Shown in pieces: positions 24,401-38,100 of a stretch of 64,000 bases of DNA. Below the pieces are notes generated by a model. That model was given only the letters and a program-made list of their open reading frames with translations. It was not told the DNA's origin and did no database searches. The position numbers and the translations under genes were made by a program. Numbering within the stretch: the first letter of the stretch is position 1; the number at the start of each line of letters is the position of its first letter. Origin of the DNA: Ectocarpus siliculosus (Eukaryota > Sar > Phaeophyceae > Ectocarpales > Ectocarpaceae); contig FN649728.1 in NCBI GenBank assembly GCA_000310025.1, forward strand, positions 1,125,028 through 1,189,027, written 5' to 3'.

Positions 24401-27400
24401 TCCATGAAGCTTCCTCTGTCTTCATCGGAACGCGTCTTAGTGCCTGTAAAGGCCCACGAAACCTCTGCTCATTTGGCATGGTACGGACGAGACATTCGAC
24501 AGCATTGATCAACGTAGCTTCATTTTGGATCGCAACTGGCAGCCGAAGACACACGTTGTCCCAATGGGAGCGCTGGCACAAACTGGGAAGCGACGAAAAG
24601 GCAGTCTTGTTTTCACCATACGCTACTCACGTCTCCCCCTCCGTGCGCCCCACCAGCACCCCCGCCTAGACCCCCTCCGGCCGTGGCACCAAACGCCGCA
24701 GACGAGGACGAAATCCCTAGTGGCGGCGCCCGGCCGCCGGTCTCCGCTCCTCCCCTTCCCTCCCCCGTTGTGGCCGAAACGTTGGCGCTGCTGCCGCCGC
24801 CGGCGTCGCCAACACCACCACCGGGGGCGTTTAGAGACTGCTTCGCGATTTCGACATAGTCGAGAAAAAAGTGGCTCGACGCGTGGAACTGCTGCCACTG
24901 TTCGATCGCGTGGGAACTGATTATACAATCGGGGATCTGCTAGGCGCGAGGCAAGCAGAAAACAGAAGGGAAGACAGATCAGGCCATTGACGGTGGTAAC
25001 GGGTGAGACTGGAGACGATATCGTGTGCTGGGGGAATGCGAGGGGGAGGCAATGCAGACGGGTCGTTAGAGATTGGGCGGCTTGGTGTACTCCACGGCTA
25101 CGTGGTGAGAAGTGTGCCCGCACCGGACTCGAGGCAGGACGTTGTTCCAGATGGTTTTCCTGGGTTTCCTACCGTTAAATGAACACCAGGTATTCATTGT
25201 TAACCCTCAGATAGTTGCCAGGGTAGTATCCCCCCCTCCACTCCAAGGCTGGTAGCTGACATGTTTCAGGCACGGCCATCAATTCCATGCTACATTGGTG
25301 CAGAGGGTCATACCCCTTCGTGGCGAAGACGTCCACCCCACCTCCCGCGTTGCCGCTTTCGATCATCGCACCTCAACTGTCGGGACTGTCTCCTTGAGGT
25401 GGGGGTCCTTCGCCTTGAAGATGCTATACGCGTCGTAGTGGTACGGCAGCTCTGCAGAGTTCATGGGGCCTGTATGGCCTCGATTTTGCTTGACATCACG
25501 GACACTGCCGCCGCTGCTGGCGGGGCCAATCTTGGGAGGGACCGTTTTACTCGTTGGATCAGCGTTGGTATTGCTCACGCTGCCGTCGTCATTCATTACA
25601 AGCTTGGCAGCATCCGAGGCTCCTCCTGATGAAACAGCTGTACCTCCCACGGATGCCGTCTTCGGGAGGTTTGACGCCTCCCTCTGGAGAGGTTACGCAA
25701 ACGAAAGTTTCTTGCATGATGCTTGGGTCTAAAGATGCTCCGTGATTTTGGAGCGTTTGGCGCTTACGGATAGGACTACCGGCGGATGCCATGGTAAGTA
25801 CATTAGAGTGCAAGGACTGAAGTGATGCAGCCCGTTTCTTGGAAATACATCGTTCTCATTGGATAGCCGGCGTCGAGACCTTCGTGGTGTCGCTGCTGGC
25901 AAACTTGTGCCGAAGGTTTCAGATGATGGAAAGCGAGGCTTGCAAGGCGGCACGATCACCTCGAGACAGAAAAATGACCCCATGTGCCTGACGCGACCAC
26001 CTGGACTGCATGCACCACTCGCGCTGTGCTGACACATGTATCACAAACGATGAAGGGCCATGAGATACAGGAGTAGAATAAGGCCGCAGGGATGCTTGGC
26101 GATAACCCCCCAACCAACCCCGCATCACTCACCGCCGTTGCGCGCTGCCATATCCTCAGACCAAGTTTGTTGTGCGTCCTTTCGTACTCCAAGATTTCGT
26201 AGGTCTCTCTGATCTGAGCGTCGACGAAACAGACGGAAGTGGCCCGAGGCGGAGGGCGGGGTCGTGCGACGGCAGGACGATGTGCGATCTACCAAACCAC
26301 CACACCCACATATCGACAGACGGTCAGCATATTCAAGTGGGGAAAACAAGTGACGCGATGAGGGCCAGTTCTCACGGGGTGATACTTCAAATGGGTTTAC
26401 TGTCAGGCGGAATCCTAAGTCCAACACCGAAATTGCAATGGTTCTTGGGGAAAGGTGCCCCGCATCAAGCACAACGCGCGTTTCAAACCTCCTGCATCTC
26501 CTCGTTTACTCCGAGCAATGCCTTGAGGGACTCGAAGCGGGCGTCGCTGAGAGGCTTCACGGAAAGCCGCGGTCTCGCCATGGATATCACGTCCATCCTG
26601 ATCGTACGGGTTGGTGCGGTAAAAGTGTTTTCACGTTGATGATTCTTGCGTTAGACTCGATGGTAAGATACCGCTGACGCTGTACTAGCTCGACCCTTGT
26701 GTCTCAGATCTTGCATGAGCGTAAGCTCAGATTCATGTGGGGTTCATATCCTTTGAAATACGCAAATATTTTGGTTGGCTCTTGGCTGAACGGCGATACT
26801 GAAAGATGCCGGGCTAGGTGAAACGCTCCTGCAAATTGATGGCAGGACCCCACACGTGAGTTGACCGTTCAATGGCCGAAAACGTGAAGTGGACGGCAGG
26901 CTCCTCACGGAAGCCATGATTGCCGCATGCGGTCTCGGACGATCTTTCCAGCAAAGAAAACCGTCCCTTGCGGCTTCGGAAAAAATCGCACGATCAAACA
27001 GAATTGGAGTCAGGTCTGAATCGACACATCACTGACGATAGGAGTAGCCCTCAACCTGAGACTTTCTCTAAAGACATGAAGACCGTTCAAATCGGAGGCG
27101 CTACCATTGAGCAGCAAAGGTTACAACGTGCTGCAGCGTTGTCTCCGACTCAATTTTGGCCAATAACGCCAACTCGTCATCCCTTTGGGCACTTGGCCCT
27201 TTCGCCTTTACAACATGCCGCCTTGTTGGTCTTAACTTTGTCGCTGGCACAAGAACGTTGCTTCGTTACAGGAAACCAGGCCTACTGATAAGTCGTGTTG
27301 GAGGCCAAGACACACGTCACGATGAACGTTTCACTGGGCCGATATCAGCGATATTCGACATTGCCAGGTATCGTTCGATAACTGTACACACATACTGCAT

Positions 27401-29154
27401 TGATGCCACTGAGAGGTCGGCCAAGGGTGCCGCATGATCTTGCCTAATGAATGCGAAAGCCCATCATATACAAGCTGGGGTTGACGAAACCCGGCAATAA
27501 AGCACACGGTGTTTTAAAAGGGGCTTGCATGCCCCGATTTTGTCCCCACAGGGGCGATACCGGCCAATTTCGATTCTTGCAAATACGCACAAGTTTGAAC
27601 ATGAGCCTGCCGAAGTGATTAGAACGGAGAAAGTTGCGAGGTTTTAGTCTTACCTGATTGTACCTCTGCGCGGCAGCTTCACGAACCAATCCACGGAAAG
27701 GTTCTGGGGTACGGTGTCCATCACCTCATTTCGGAACATCTTGTGGTACATATTGTGATGGACAAGCACACAGCGAAGATGGTGAACGAGACGCAGTGGT
27801 ATCCCAATCGAAAATACGTTTCGGACCGGTGGCAAATCGAAAAGAAACGGTCGGCGGGAAAGGACAGTGAAACGCAGCGACCAGATTGCTGTAAATTCAT
27901 GCACAAGACTCCCATTGACGGCGACGTTTGCACGTAAGGGTGCAACACGATTACGAAGTTGCGTAGTTACCCAACATAACACCCGTAGGTCACAGCATCT
28001 ATGCAATGCACGCTGTCACACAACAACCTCCCTCTTCGGTGCATCTCGCGTAAAATATATCCACGAGACTGGTTCGATATTCTCTGTCCCCTCGTGAATT
28101 CTGGTGCATCAAGTTCCGAGTACCCACGAACACAAAATATGGACCGCCACAACCCTCGCGCCATCGCCCAAGCTAAGCGTATCAGACGCGGAAAAATGTC
28201 CGCGTTAATTATGCACAGCGTGATTAAAAAAACAAATTGGCGTGCGTGTAGGCGTGTGGTAACAAATTATTCCGAGTTTCTTTGTGAAGCTTTCGGGTGG
28301 AGCGAGAAACTCCGGCGACACGAAGAAGCAAGCGCTGACATCGACCCTCTATAATCTACGAACATCGCATGATCCATTTAAAAGTGTGACGCAGCTAACC
28401 ACCCGATGCCGATATCTTACTCGCAGCCGGTTGTCCTCAACTAAGAAGCGGCGATGTGGGTGTCTGGCCAGCGGTATTGGTTTTGGCAGGGATCGGTCGA
28501 GGACGTGCGCTCACCATTCGGTTTCCTTTCTGAGACGTGTCGCAAGCTCCGCGCGTGATGGATATGGACCTCTCTGCATTCGCAATCTCCCCGAGCTTTG
28601 GTGGGAATTGGAGTGTTGGGGAAGGAAAAGAATACAACCTTAGGCGAGCTGTCGCCGTGTACGGTACGGCGTGCACAAAACTCCCCTACCTACGGAATTG
28701 TATATTCCATTGTTAGTGTCACAGCGATAAGTCCCTTGGACATACGCCCCTTGGTTGGTCAAAGCAACGGCGGGCAGGGAAGTCGACGTCGAAGAAGAGA
28801 CTAAGACAAAACACATAGGGGGGTGAGAGCTAAATGCGGCTAGTGCACGGTGGGTGTTCGGATGTAGTGGAAGTTTTCCTTGACCCATCCATCTAGAGAA
28901 AATGCGTAGAGGCGAGACTTCTCCTCGCGTCAGAGTATTCATTCGTCTTCTCCTGGTGGGGAGATACCGGGATGGACAACGTGGCACGGGTAGCATGCCC
29001 ACGTTCTGACCTTGATGGCCGCCATCCTTCCCTGCGCCGAGCTTAAATCTAGCGTGTAGAACCCGCTGGGATTTCCCATGATTGCGCGGTAGAGGCCCTT
29101 CATGCGTAGCGCTAGTCTCAGCCTCTGCTTGGCGTTGAGGAACGATTCTAGGAA
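21460..29154 (-). other. C-terminal region of the giant protein
   Basis: Helix-rich segments come in the order MKGLYRAIMGNPSGFYTLDL (29.0 kb), an Ala/Ser/Gly linker (25.6 and 24.7 kb), RIYRWVFHRLLMLQTVASAA (24.2 kb), VQALIIVFSRIVDVDRFSEV with HRLGILNVLNP (23.5 kb), NDQPDGPYLLDLKCWEERE (22.75 kb), and LAVEEPGANWDHETY with GWLLPESW (22.0 kb). The last three resemble the tail of stramenopile DUF4476-type proteins as I remember them. The exon that joins 23468 to 22876 is only tentatively placed, and the last 27 residues rest on a phase-consistent terminal exon. Confidence 0.6.
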
Positions 29155-32100
29155 CTGGGAACGCGGGCAAGATGAACGAATATTGGTTGCGAGAAAAACG
29201 AACAAGCCAACGTCAGGGGCAACGAAATATTGAGGTTGGGTCGGGTTCGTTGACACAATGGGTCGAGTTGAGAGATTAGGTGCCAGAAGTGGGTGGGGTA
29301 GATGTTACTTATTTGAAAGGGTCGCACATCCAAAGAGGTCGAGGCGTTTGACCCTCGAGCAAGTCATGATTGAAGCCGACGAATATGCGTTCTAGACGCA
29401 AAGTCTCGCAAACGAGGGTGCTAAAGCCGCATCGGCAGCAACAACGCACAACAGGTCTGCCGAACATTTTCATCCAGGTGGACTGACTCCAGGACTGTCC
29501 GCGAGGTCCACCCTGTGGCATTGTAATCACCGGCGTCACTTTCACCTGGAATCGTTCGTCCGAGTGGACCACCTGGGGCAGCAGTTTCTCCGCCGTCAAC
29601 ACACGATCCTTGCGTTGTCGGTGGAAATAGAAATAATACGTGCCGGACGGACATCCAGACGAAGAGGGGGAAAATGGCTTCCTGGAAGGATGAAGTGAAT
29701 TCGCGCTAATAAAACCACCAACCTAATAATCGGGGAGCAACACGTACAGAGGGACCACAATGCCGGGTATGGGCAACTTCACGAACGTCAACTACAGCAG
29801 GCTCAACATGCCCTCGTTGCTGACTGAAGCAAGACACCAAAGTCCTTCTGGATGCCCTCGGTTCGCACTCAGACGAACGCATTAACTGCAAGCGCGCGAA
29901 ACAGATGGCAGGTCGCCCCCAGCATGCGAACCTTCCTTCCTCCTTGCCAAAAACTCGATATACGCCACAAAGATGTGTTTTCTGTCGGGTATTGCCCAGA
30001 CTCTCGGATAGATTACCCTGTTGTTGGCATGCCTCCGCGGCAAACGAAAAATAGGAATTCCTCGTGCTGCAGTGATCTTAGAAGAGTAGTTTTCAAAATA
30101 AGCGTTCACCAGCATACTTGGAGGATCCAAACACACTCAGACCACAATGTAGCAGGGTGCGATGTTCTACCCCTTACTTCAGTACGCCGATCGTGATGCT
30201 CGGCAAAAACGTTAGCCAAGTATTAGTATTTGCCAGTCTCTCACCTGGTCCCGTTCGACGAGCGAAGCCATCATCTCGGCCTGCTTAGCCGTCAGCAGCA
30301 AGTCTGTGTGCATCGCTGCGTTCTCGAACATCCTCAGGCGCTCCGTCGCCGTGTTCATCTGGGAACGTCGGAAACGAACAAGCATTAGTGGATGGATGAT
30401 ACGGTAGTGGGCTTCCATCTGTCTGCAAACCTCGTTTCGTCGAGCAATAAGAGGTTCGGGACCAATGTGTAGAACGGTAGAGGCGGCGTGCTTTGTGCCC
30501 TCAAGAATAAGACGGCGATTCTACCTGGTGCCGTCCGGTTACTCTCGCACTCGTACCCTCTCCCCGTTCACAAGGACTTACCCGCCCTCCCAACCCTACT
30601 CAAAAAGGCCTGCTGCAACACGTACCAATCTACGTTTCCCACACGACATTTGGACGTCATTCGCCAAGGAGTTTCTGTGGCCTACAGGTTACTTCACCCC
30701 AGTTACGACGGTATTTTCGGCACGAACACCCGTAGGGGAGAGCGTCGCCATCCTCACCATCCTCACCGCCAAAACTCAAACCTAGTGCGGGCTAGATATC
30801 TTCACGATGACTTGTTTCCCTATACCCTACTTGTAGCATGTTTTGGTCACCTGTCGTTCAAGGGCGAGCCCCCGCCATGCACTCCTTTCAGTCCAACTTC
30901 ACCCGTTTCCTAGCCGAAACGGCAGCAAAACACATATCGCGAACATCGTAATATAGGGTTTCGCTGAGTAACACGGAGGTGTTGCTCCACCCTTCCTACT
31001 CACATGTCGGATGTTATCCACCATGGCCGCCAGCCCTTCGGCAGATTCGACGTTGATCACGTCCCCAGGGTACCTTGAGGCCCTGAAAAAAATAGCATAA
31101 GCCCCTTCTCGAGGAACCGGCCATGGTTTTGCTTTGGGGGGTTCCATGAGCCTGCCTTTCTGACGCGCGGGGTCCTATATTTCAAGAACATTTTGGGAAC
31201 GGGTTTCGTAGAGGTAATATCGGCTTGGGGGTTTCGGGGAGGGGAATAGATGCCGGAGGTGAGGGGGGTCGGGGGGTGACATACGATACGACTTCGGGTT
31301 AAGCGATTGGTGGTTGAGGCAGGATGTGGTACTTGTTCGCGTTCATCATTATTGGTGGGAGGAAGGGGCTGTTCCTCAGTTCTTTTCCTGGCATTTTTGT
31401 TCTTGGCCGGGCGATCGCGTTGGGGGCATTTGGGATATAGCACTTTTTACCAAGGTAGGGAAATTTGCGAAGCCAGTTCGAAGGCAATCACATTGGAACG
31501 TTCAATACTGTTCGGAACATTTCCAAATTGTTCAATGACCCCCGAAGTTTTTCAAGCCAAAACGTTTGAAAACTCCGGCGTGTATGAAACGCTCCTTACG
31601 TTGCCAGTCTGGTGATTATCTTTGGTGCTGGTCTTTAGGTTAGAACGTGATCTGTCAAAGGCGTCGAAGGGTGCATACGTTTTTGCCGCTAATGCCATTG
31701 TTGATGTTGATGCTGTCGCGATTTAATCGTTGATGTTGTTGCTGTCGTTGTCATGGCTATGATGTTTTCGTTTGTGCTCGATCGATCGTTGTCGATGACG
31801 CTACTTGCTGCTGTGCATGATGATGATTCTGACGTTCTTCTTGCTTTCGTCACTCGACCTACGGACCTTGACATGCTCGAGCATCATCCACGTCACGAAC
31901 TCCTCGATCTCGAGGAAACCGCTCCTGTCGAGATCGTACACCAAGGTTAGCGTCCGGCACCTTTCCTCATCCATCTTGCAGCCCAGCCCCTGGTGAACAA
32001 AAATAGTTCGTTAGTAATCCAGACACACGGGCTCGAGGTGTTGGCGGTTGCTGCGTTTCACCTAGGCACAGCAGGCGTAAAATCGTACCGGTCTGCAGAA

Positions 32101-35100
32101 CGAAACGTCCTCTCTCGGAAGGGTCACCTCCGGCGGAGTCTGAATGTCAGGAGGCATTTCCTCTGATTTTCACAACTCTCGACTTCGTTGTGTTCTTTGT
32201 TGGTCCCTTCCTTACTTTGATTATTCCATATACGCTCTTTTTTTGGGGGTTGTTTGGCCTCTGACCACGGAAGGCACCTTCGTGAGTTGGACTAGCACGG
32301 GTATGGTAGAAGGTATTGAGAAAACATTGGGATGGTTAGACTACTCATGTGAAATCGGGAACACCAACGTTTTGCACACCGACAGCCAGCGTGGTTGGAA
32401 TGTTTCGATATTTACTTCACACCTTGAAGAGCTCGAGAAGTTCGCACACCTCAAGCGACCCGCTCCTGTCCTTGTCAAACACCCTAGGGCAACAGCGCAA
32501 GGAAGTGAACAAGTTCACGTTTAGGTTGTGGAACGTACACATGTTGTTAATGTTGCGCGCGCACATAGATTCATGCCTCGGCGTCTGCTTCGAGGGAACT
32601 TCCGTGTTTTGTGGCAACCACACCATTCGATAGGAACCAACAGTATCCCCACAGGATCTTCGATGGTTATCTCCAACGAGTGGAAAGCAGAAAAAATGCA
32701 TCGTTGCTTGATTACGGGCTCCATGTGTTGATGGAGAGCTTGTACGCCACTGCCATTAAATCCCTCATACACACACCCTTACGCTGGCAGCTCCATCTCA
32801 TCGTTCAAAGTCCGGGTTCGAGTAGAGCGAAAATTAATTGATTTCATAAAGTAAGCCACCGGCAGGTGGCCCCGAGAAACACGAAGTTGGCCATACTTCT
32901 CTGCCGGCCAGGCTTGCCCTGAGCATTCCATTCCCGATGTGCACAATGTTTTAGATTATCCGACAAGCCGAATTTGAGACTAGTGTTGGAAATTCTTGTT
33001 TCGCTGTTTTCATCCTCTCTCGCAGTTCGAAACTACGCTGAACGAAGAATTCCTATCTTTGATGCTCGCTTCTAAGCGTTGATCACGAGAAGGGTTCGAC
33101 CGTCATCCCCTTCCTTCCAGCTCACTCATGGAAGAGCGCCTTCACCACGAGGTACGAAACGCGTGACAAACACATCTCACCGGTATACGAAAACGTACTT
33201 TTGAAGTTGCTTACTGGACCACCGGGGCGATAATACAAGCCTACTTCGGCTTGACAAAAAAAAATATTCACATGAGAAACACATTACTGTCCTTACCGAA
33301 ACGCGGCCCTGAATACGGCGAAGAAAGCATCACTGTCGGCCTTTATCTCTGCCCAGTCCATCTCGTCCAAAGCGCTTTCCATTGCCGTTCGAGAGGGTTG
33401 AAGGTTCACGGCATCTAGGAGACCCATCACCTAAAGACCGAGTAGACTCGTACTGTGGTAGGGTTCTTTGGATATCTTGCGTTCTATGATGTGGGTTTCG
33501 ATGGGTTCGTTGAGTGAATCCACCGCGGACTGTTTTCGAATCTTGTGATCGGTACACGTATTTCCACTTCACAACAAGCGAGGTTCGTGGACTGAGTAGA
33601 GTGCCTGATCCTTTCCAAACCACGTAAGAAAACCGAACAACAGGACACAAAGGGAAGCGGTAGGGAGAAATAACGCGGTCCCGAAGAAGCACTGCAAGTG
33701 GCGTCCGCACCTGCTCCTTGGCCCTAGATCTCTCGTATCCATTGAGGACGACTCCGCCGCCGTTGCTTCCGCCCCCGCCCATCCCCGCCATCGATTGGGG
33801 CACGACCGATCCTGAGCGCTTAGAAAGGTCCAGCGATGCAATGCTCGCCTTCTGACCAATCTTTGCAATCGAGGCAAAAAAAGAGTGTGATGAGTTGATG
33901 GGTTGCATTTAGTTACCACAACACGTGTGGCAAGTTCGTGTCGTTCTACTCACACCATTGCGGGGCGGTGTTCAGCATATGACAACGCAAAAGTTCAGCA
34001 GACCTGGAGCAAAGAGGTGGGGTGTTGGTAGGCACCGATTGAAATCCTACCGCAATGACTAAACACGGCCGCACTCCATGGTGAAGTCAGGATCGATCGG
34101 CCTTTGGGCATGACGCTAAATACGTTTCGGGCGGAATGAGAGGATTGCTCGATCGACCGCCGTAGGTGGAGGCCATCACCATCGAAACGGAGACCAAAAG
34201 GAACGTGGCGCACGGCACAATGACCTCCACGCCAAGGGCAAAAGAGGCACCCACCCGCACAGATGGCACAATCTTTTTTATTCACGGCCAGAATGACACA
34301 AACCCATTTTTGTAAAGGGTGGCACCATTATTTCCCCTTCTTTTATGTTAAAGCTGAGGTTAACCTCTGAGAGTCATGATCGAGGATAGCTGCTCTCTGG
34401 GCAGTGCCCTTCTCAACGTGATATTTTTCGAATGAACATTTATATGGTTGCTACCAGCACGCCTACAAAGTATCTAACAGCTGTGACTGAACTAACCGCG
34501 ATTGTCTTATGTCGAAACCAATGTACGCCACAAACAGCAAGTAGCTTACCTCTGCGATCGCCTTCGCAAACGGCTTTGCCAGTTTCAGTCGGCTCACACA
34601 GGGGGACGCTTCGCGTTCGGTCTTGACCAGCTCCCGCCTCTCCGGCCTGTCCAAGGACTCCATGTCCTTGGCGAACCAAATGCTCTCAATCTGTAGCCCC
34701 AAACCGAAAGAAGCGTTAGAGACGCGCCGCTGCGCAGTGAAGAACATGCACTGCAACACGCGACGCAGCGGTAGCGAGACACACGAACTACGGTCCTACC
34801 TTGCGCAGGTGGGTGTGAGGCGTTCATGGTTTGGGCTGCCTACCTAGGGCGGTTGCATGGGGACTCCCGCGCTCCTATCGAGACGAGCGTGCTGCGGAGG
34901 GTGTTGTCTTCGCTCCAGAACAACCGATCATGGCGAGGGGACTACCAGATGCCCTATAGGTATTCTATAGCAGCCATGTCAGAAAGGCAGAGAGCGCTCA
35001 AAAAGGCGGCTTCCTACACGAGGGAACCAAGCATCACCACAACCAAACTGTATTTTTGAGCCTCGCCTCCCGTCCACATCTTCTTTTGTTCGGCATAGAC

Positions 35101-38100
35101 TGGCAGGTTTCTGCAGGCGTTCAAGAGAACGCCATCTACCACAATAATCTCCGACGGTGTATCGATTCGTCACCTCGTATCCCTTCTTGGACTCGGACAG
35201 CGACAGCAGCTCCGAGGCCAGCATTCTTGAGTAAGGCAGCGACATGTCTAGCTTGTACTCCCCCGACGGCTCTTCCACATCGAAAAGGTTAAGCGAGTCC
35301 GATTCGCAGTCGCAGCCCTCCAGCCCAAGGATGAGGGGGTCCACCTAGGGTTCCGAGGTGAGCAGTGTCCAAGACCACGGATGAATGAAAATTATTATTT
35401 CATTTGTTGCCTAGGGAGACCATCGGTCTCTTGGGCAAAGTTGCCGCATGGGTGGTGAATGGGTTGGAAATTGGAAGGCTAGACCGTCTCACTGAGTTGC
35501 CGTGGTAGGTGTTGTCAATTGCTGGATACAGGTCAAATGGGCGCAGGCGGCATCGCTGGACATGGCAAACCGACATGCGCATCACAGAATTTGAGTTATG
35601 TATCTGGATAGCGCAGACTAATGGGAAGCAGACAAAGAGGTGCACTTGCGGGTAAGGTGTAAGCCCCTCGTCGAGGACGTGCCGATAGATGGTGTCACAA
35701 CGTTTACCGGGAGTCATCGCACAAGACGTGTTGAGCCATCATGGGGAGCAGTGCTCGGAAAAGCAAGCGTTTAGTTAGATTGGAGGACTGCTATCCGCCT
35801 GACCTTGCGACTCTGACTCGCTGATGTCCTCCTTCGGATGGCGCTGAGAAGAGCCGCCGAGCCCTGCCGGCCAAGTCGATTGCCGCTCAGGGTCAAGCTG
35901 GGAGACGATACGGGTCAAAGGAAGACAAAAAGCAGACAAACGAGGGTTGGGCGTGGTCCTCACTCGAACCGTCAGTCGTCTCCAGAAGCTTTTCAGGAAC
36001 AAGACGATTTGAACTTTCACGAGCCCTTCACATCTCGGCCAACTCGTGGGCGAACTGGCAACCTTACGCGTAGTGGACAGAGGAAAAACGTCATCGGGCG
36101 GCTAGGCGAAAGATGTTCACCTCGATCGTGTAACAGGGTTGTCGTATGCCAAAATGTTTCCTGCCAATTGAGAAGGAGGTGGAGAAACACCGTAGTAGCC
36201 CCGCCCTCGGTACTCAATACGTTAGGTCCGTGACGGTAGACTGCCGTCAAGACTATATATGTTTCGTCACACAGTTTTCGGCCGGCAGGCGTACACAGAG
36301 AAAATCGTGCCGCCATTTTCCCGTGCTACATGCCATAGCCCGTACGCATGCATCACATTCTTACCTGGTAAGGGAGGTGTTGGCCTTGCACGCGCTAGCG
36401 ATGACGATGGCCGCGGCGGGCGTGAGACCGTTATAGGACAGATCAAGGGACTGCTCGCGTCCGACGCCCAGTACAGTGAGAGGTGCAAGGTTGAGGGCGA
36501 TACGAACAGGCAAACGAGCATTGCGAAAATCGGAAGGCACGTCAGGGTGATGACGAGAACAAAGGAGCTAGTTGGAGTGGGTCTCATGGAGCGCCATCGT
36601 TCGCCGAACCATCACCAGAATTCTATGGCTGGTGGGAGCATCCTATGGCTCAACTTTTCAACATGACTCGTCAGCTTTGCAGGAGTCTTTGGTTGCCACA
36701 TGTCTACCCAAGAAGCAACGGTGGGCGGGAGCGAGCTCACCATGATGACTGTCCTGTGCTTCGTCCTACATCGTTAAGAAAGACTATACCACCACCGAAG
36801 CCGGTGCGGAGGAACGTCCTACCCTTGGTTGGGGTTACAGCTTGCACATTCAGGCAACACGATCACCACAAGCGGTCTACGTCTACCTGACGGGGTGCAA
36901 CTTCCTCCCTACCTGCAGCGTCCCGTTCGTCCGAAGCGAGTCGCCAACTTCCTGGCTGGGCAGGTTGTTGAAGGCGTTGTGCGCCAAGTTGAGCGACACC
37001 AGGCCACGGTTGAGACTAAGAGCTCTACCGATTGCTGCCGCGCTCTCCTGCCGGAGGTTGTTCCAGGAGAGGTTGAGCTCTTTCAAAGCCACGTTGCCTG
37101 CTAGCGTCTCAGCAACACCCTGGTCGTGATTGGAAGGAGAGAGGCGTGTAATATGTACGTCGAGAATATTGGTGGGGTACTTCAAGATAAGGCGCTCTCC
37201 CAAATTTCGAAGGCGCGCACTTTAGATATCTTCACCAGTGTTCAGAAGGCGGTTTTTGTCGTTGTTGTATGAAGCCGAGGTAACAGCTACATGCTGTCCA
37301 CCAGCGTCAGCTGGCATTCTTTTCCGCGGTGGGATGCGTCATGTCCTGGCTTCCAAGGCGTGTTGACCCGACGGTTGTCCTACGTAAGAAAATTACGTGT
37401 GATGACGGACGCTACGCGCTTTGCACAGGTTCGGGATCATAGCAGCCCAAACGAAGTTAAAATATGTGCATGCCACTTAACCAGTACGAATCTAACCGTT
37501 CGTGGGGTGTTTTTCAGCAGAACGTTGTTACATGGGTTCGCCAGATCGATCCCCGTGGTATACCACCAAGCGCGGGAGGGTCATTCCTTGGTTTGGGGTC
37601 TAGCTCAAACATCTCAGAGTTCTGAGACATCGTCGAAAGTAAAGAACATTGGGCACCGCCGCATCTGGTTTTGCTACTTGGTTGACGTGCGCACGATCTG
37701 AACCATCCGGCTGCAACAAACAAGCGTCATTCCGTGAGAAAACTATTTAGCACGCAATTTTGTGGCAAGGAATGATGCGCTTCACACCCGCTGCTTTTGT
37801 CACGAGGACAGAAAACAAGGCCCGAGAGATGGCATGACAGATCCCCACGCACCCCACGTACAATCACGCGACAAGTGAACAGCTGAAACGTAACGTGGAG
37901 TACCCTTGCTTCGCACCTCTCCCCCAGTGACGACATCCGGCTGAACCGCGTTCAGCATCTCGTTCTGTCCGATTTTATTCTCTGCGGCCCCAGCGCACCA
38001 CACACATAGATCGCGCATCCATGGGGAAACCAAGAGAACGCGGACATGTGCGAGGCGACGGACATGAGTGAGAGGGCATTGTGGTGGGGTCAGCAGGTTG

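Noticed and set aside
29309-29654. Minus-strand frame LTAEKLLPQVVHSDERFQ as an exon of the giant gene
   Set aside because: The exons 30358-30245 and 29154-29011 join in phase without it, and its splice sites are poor.
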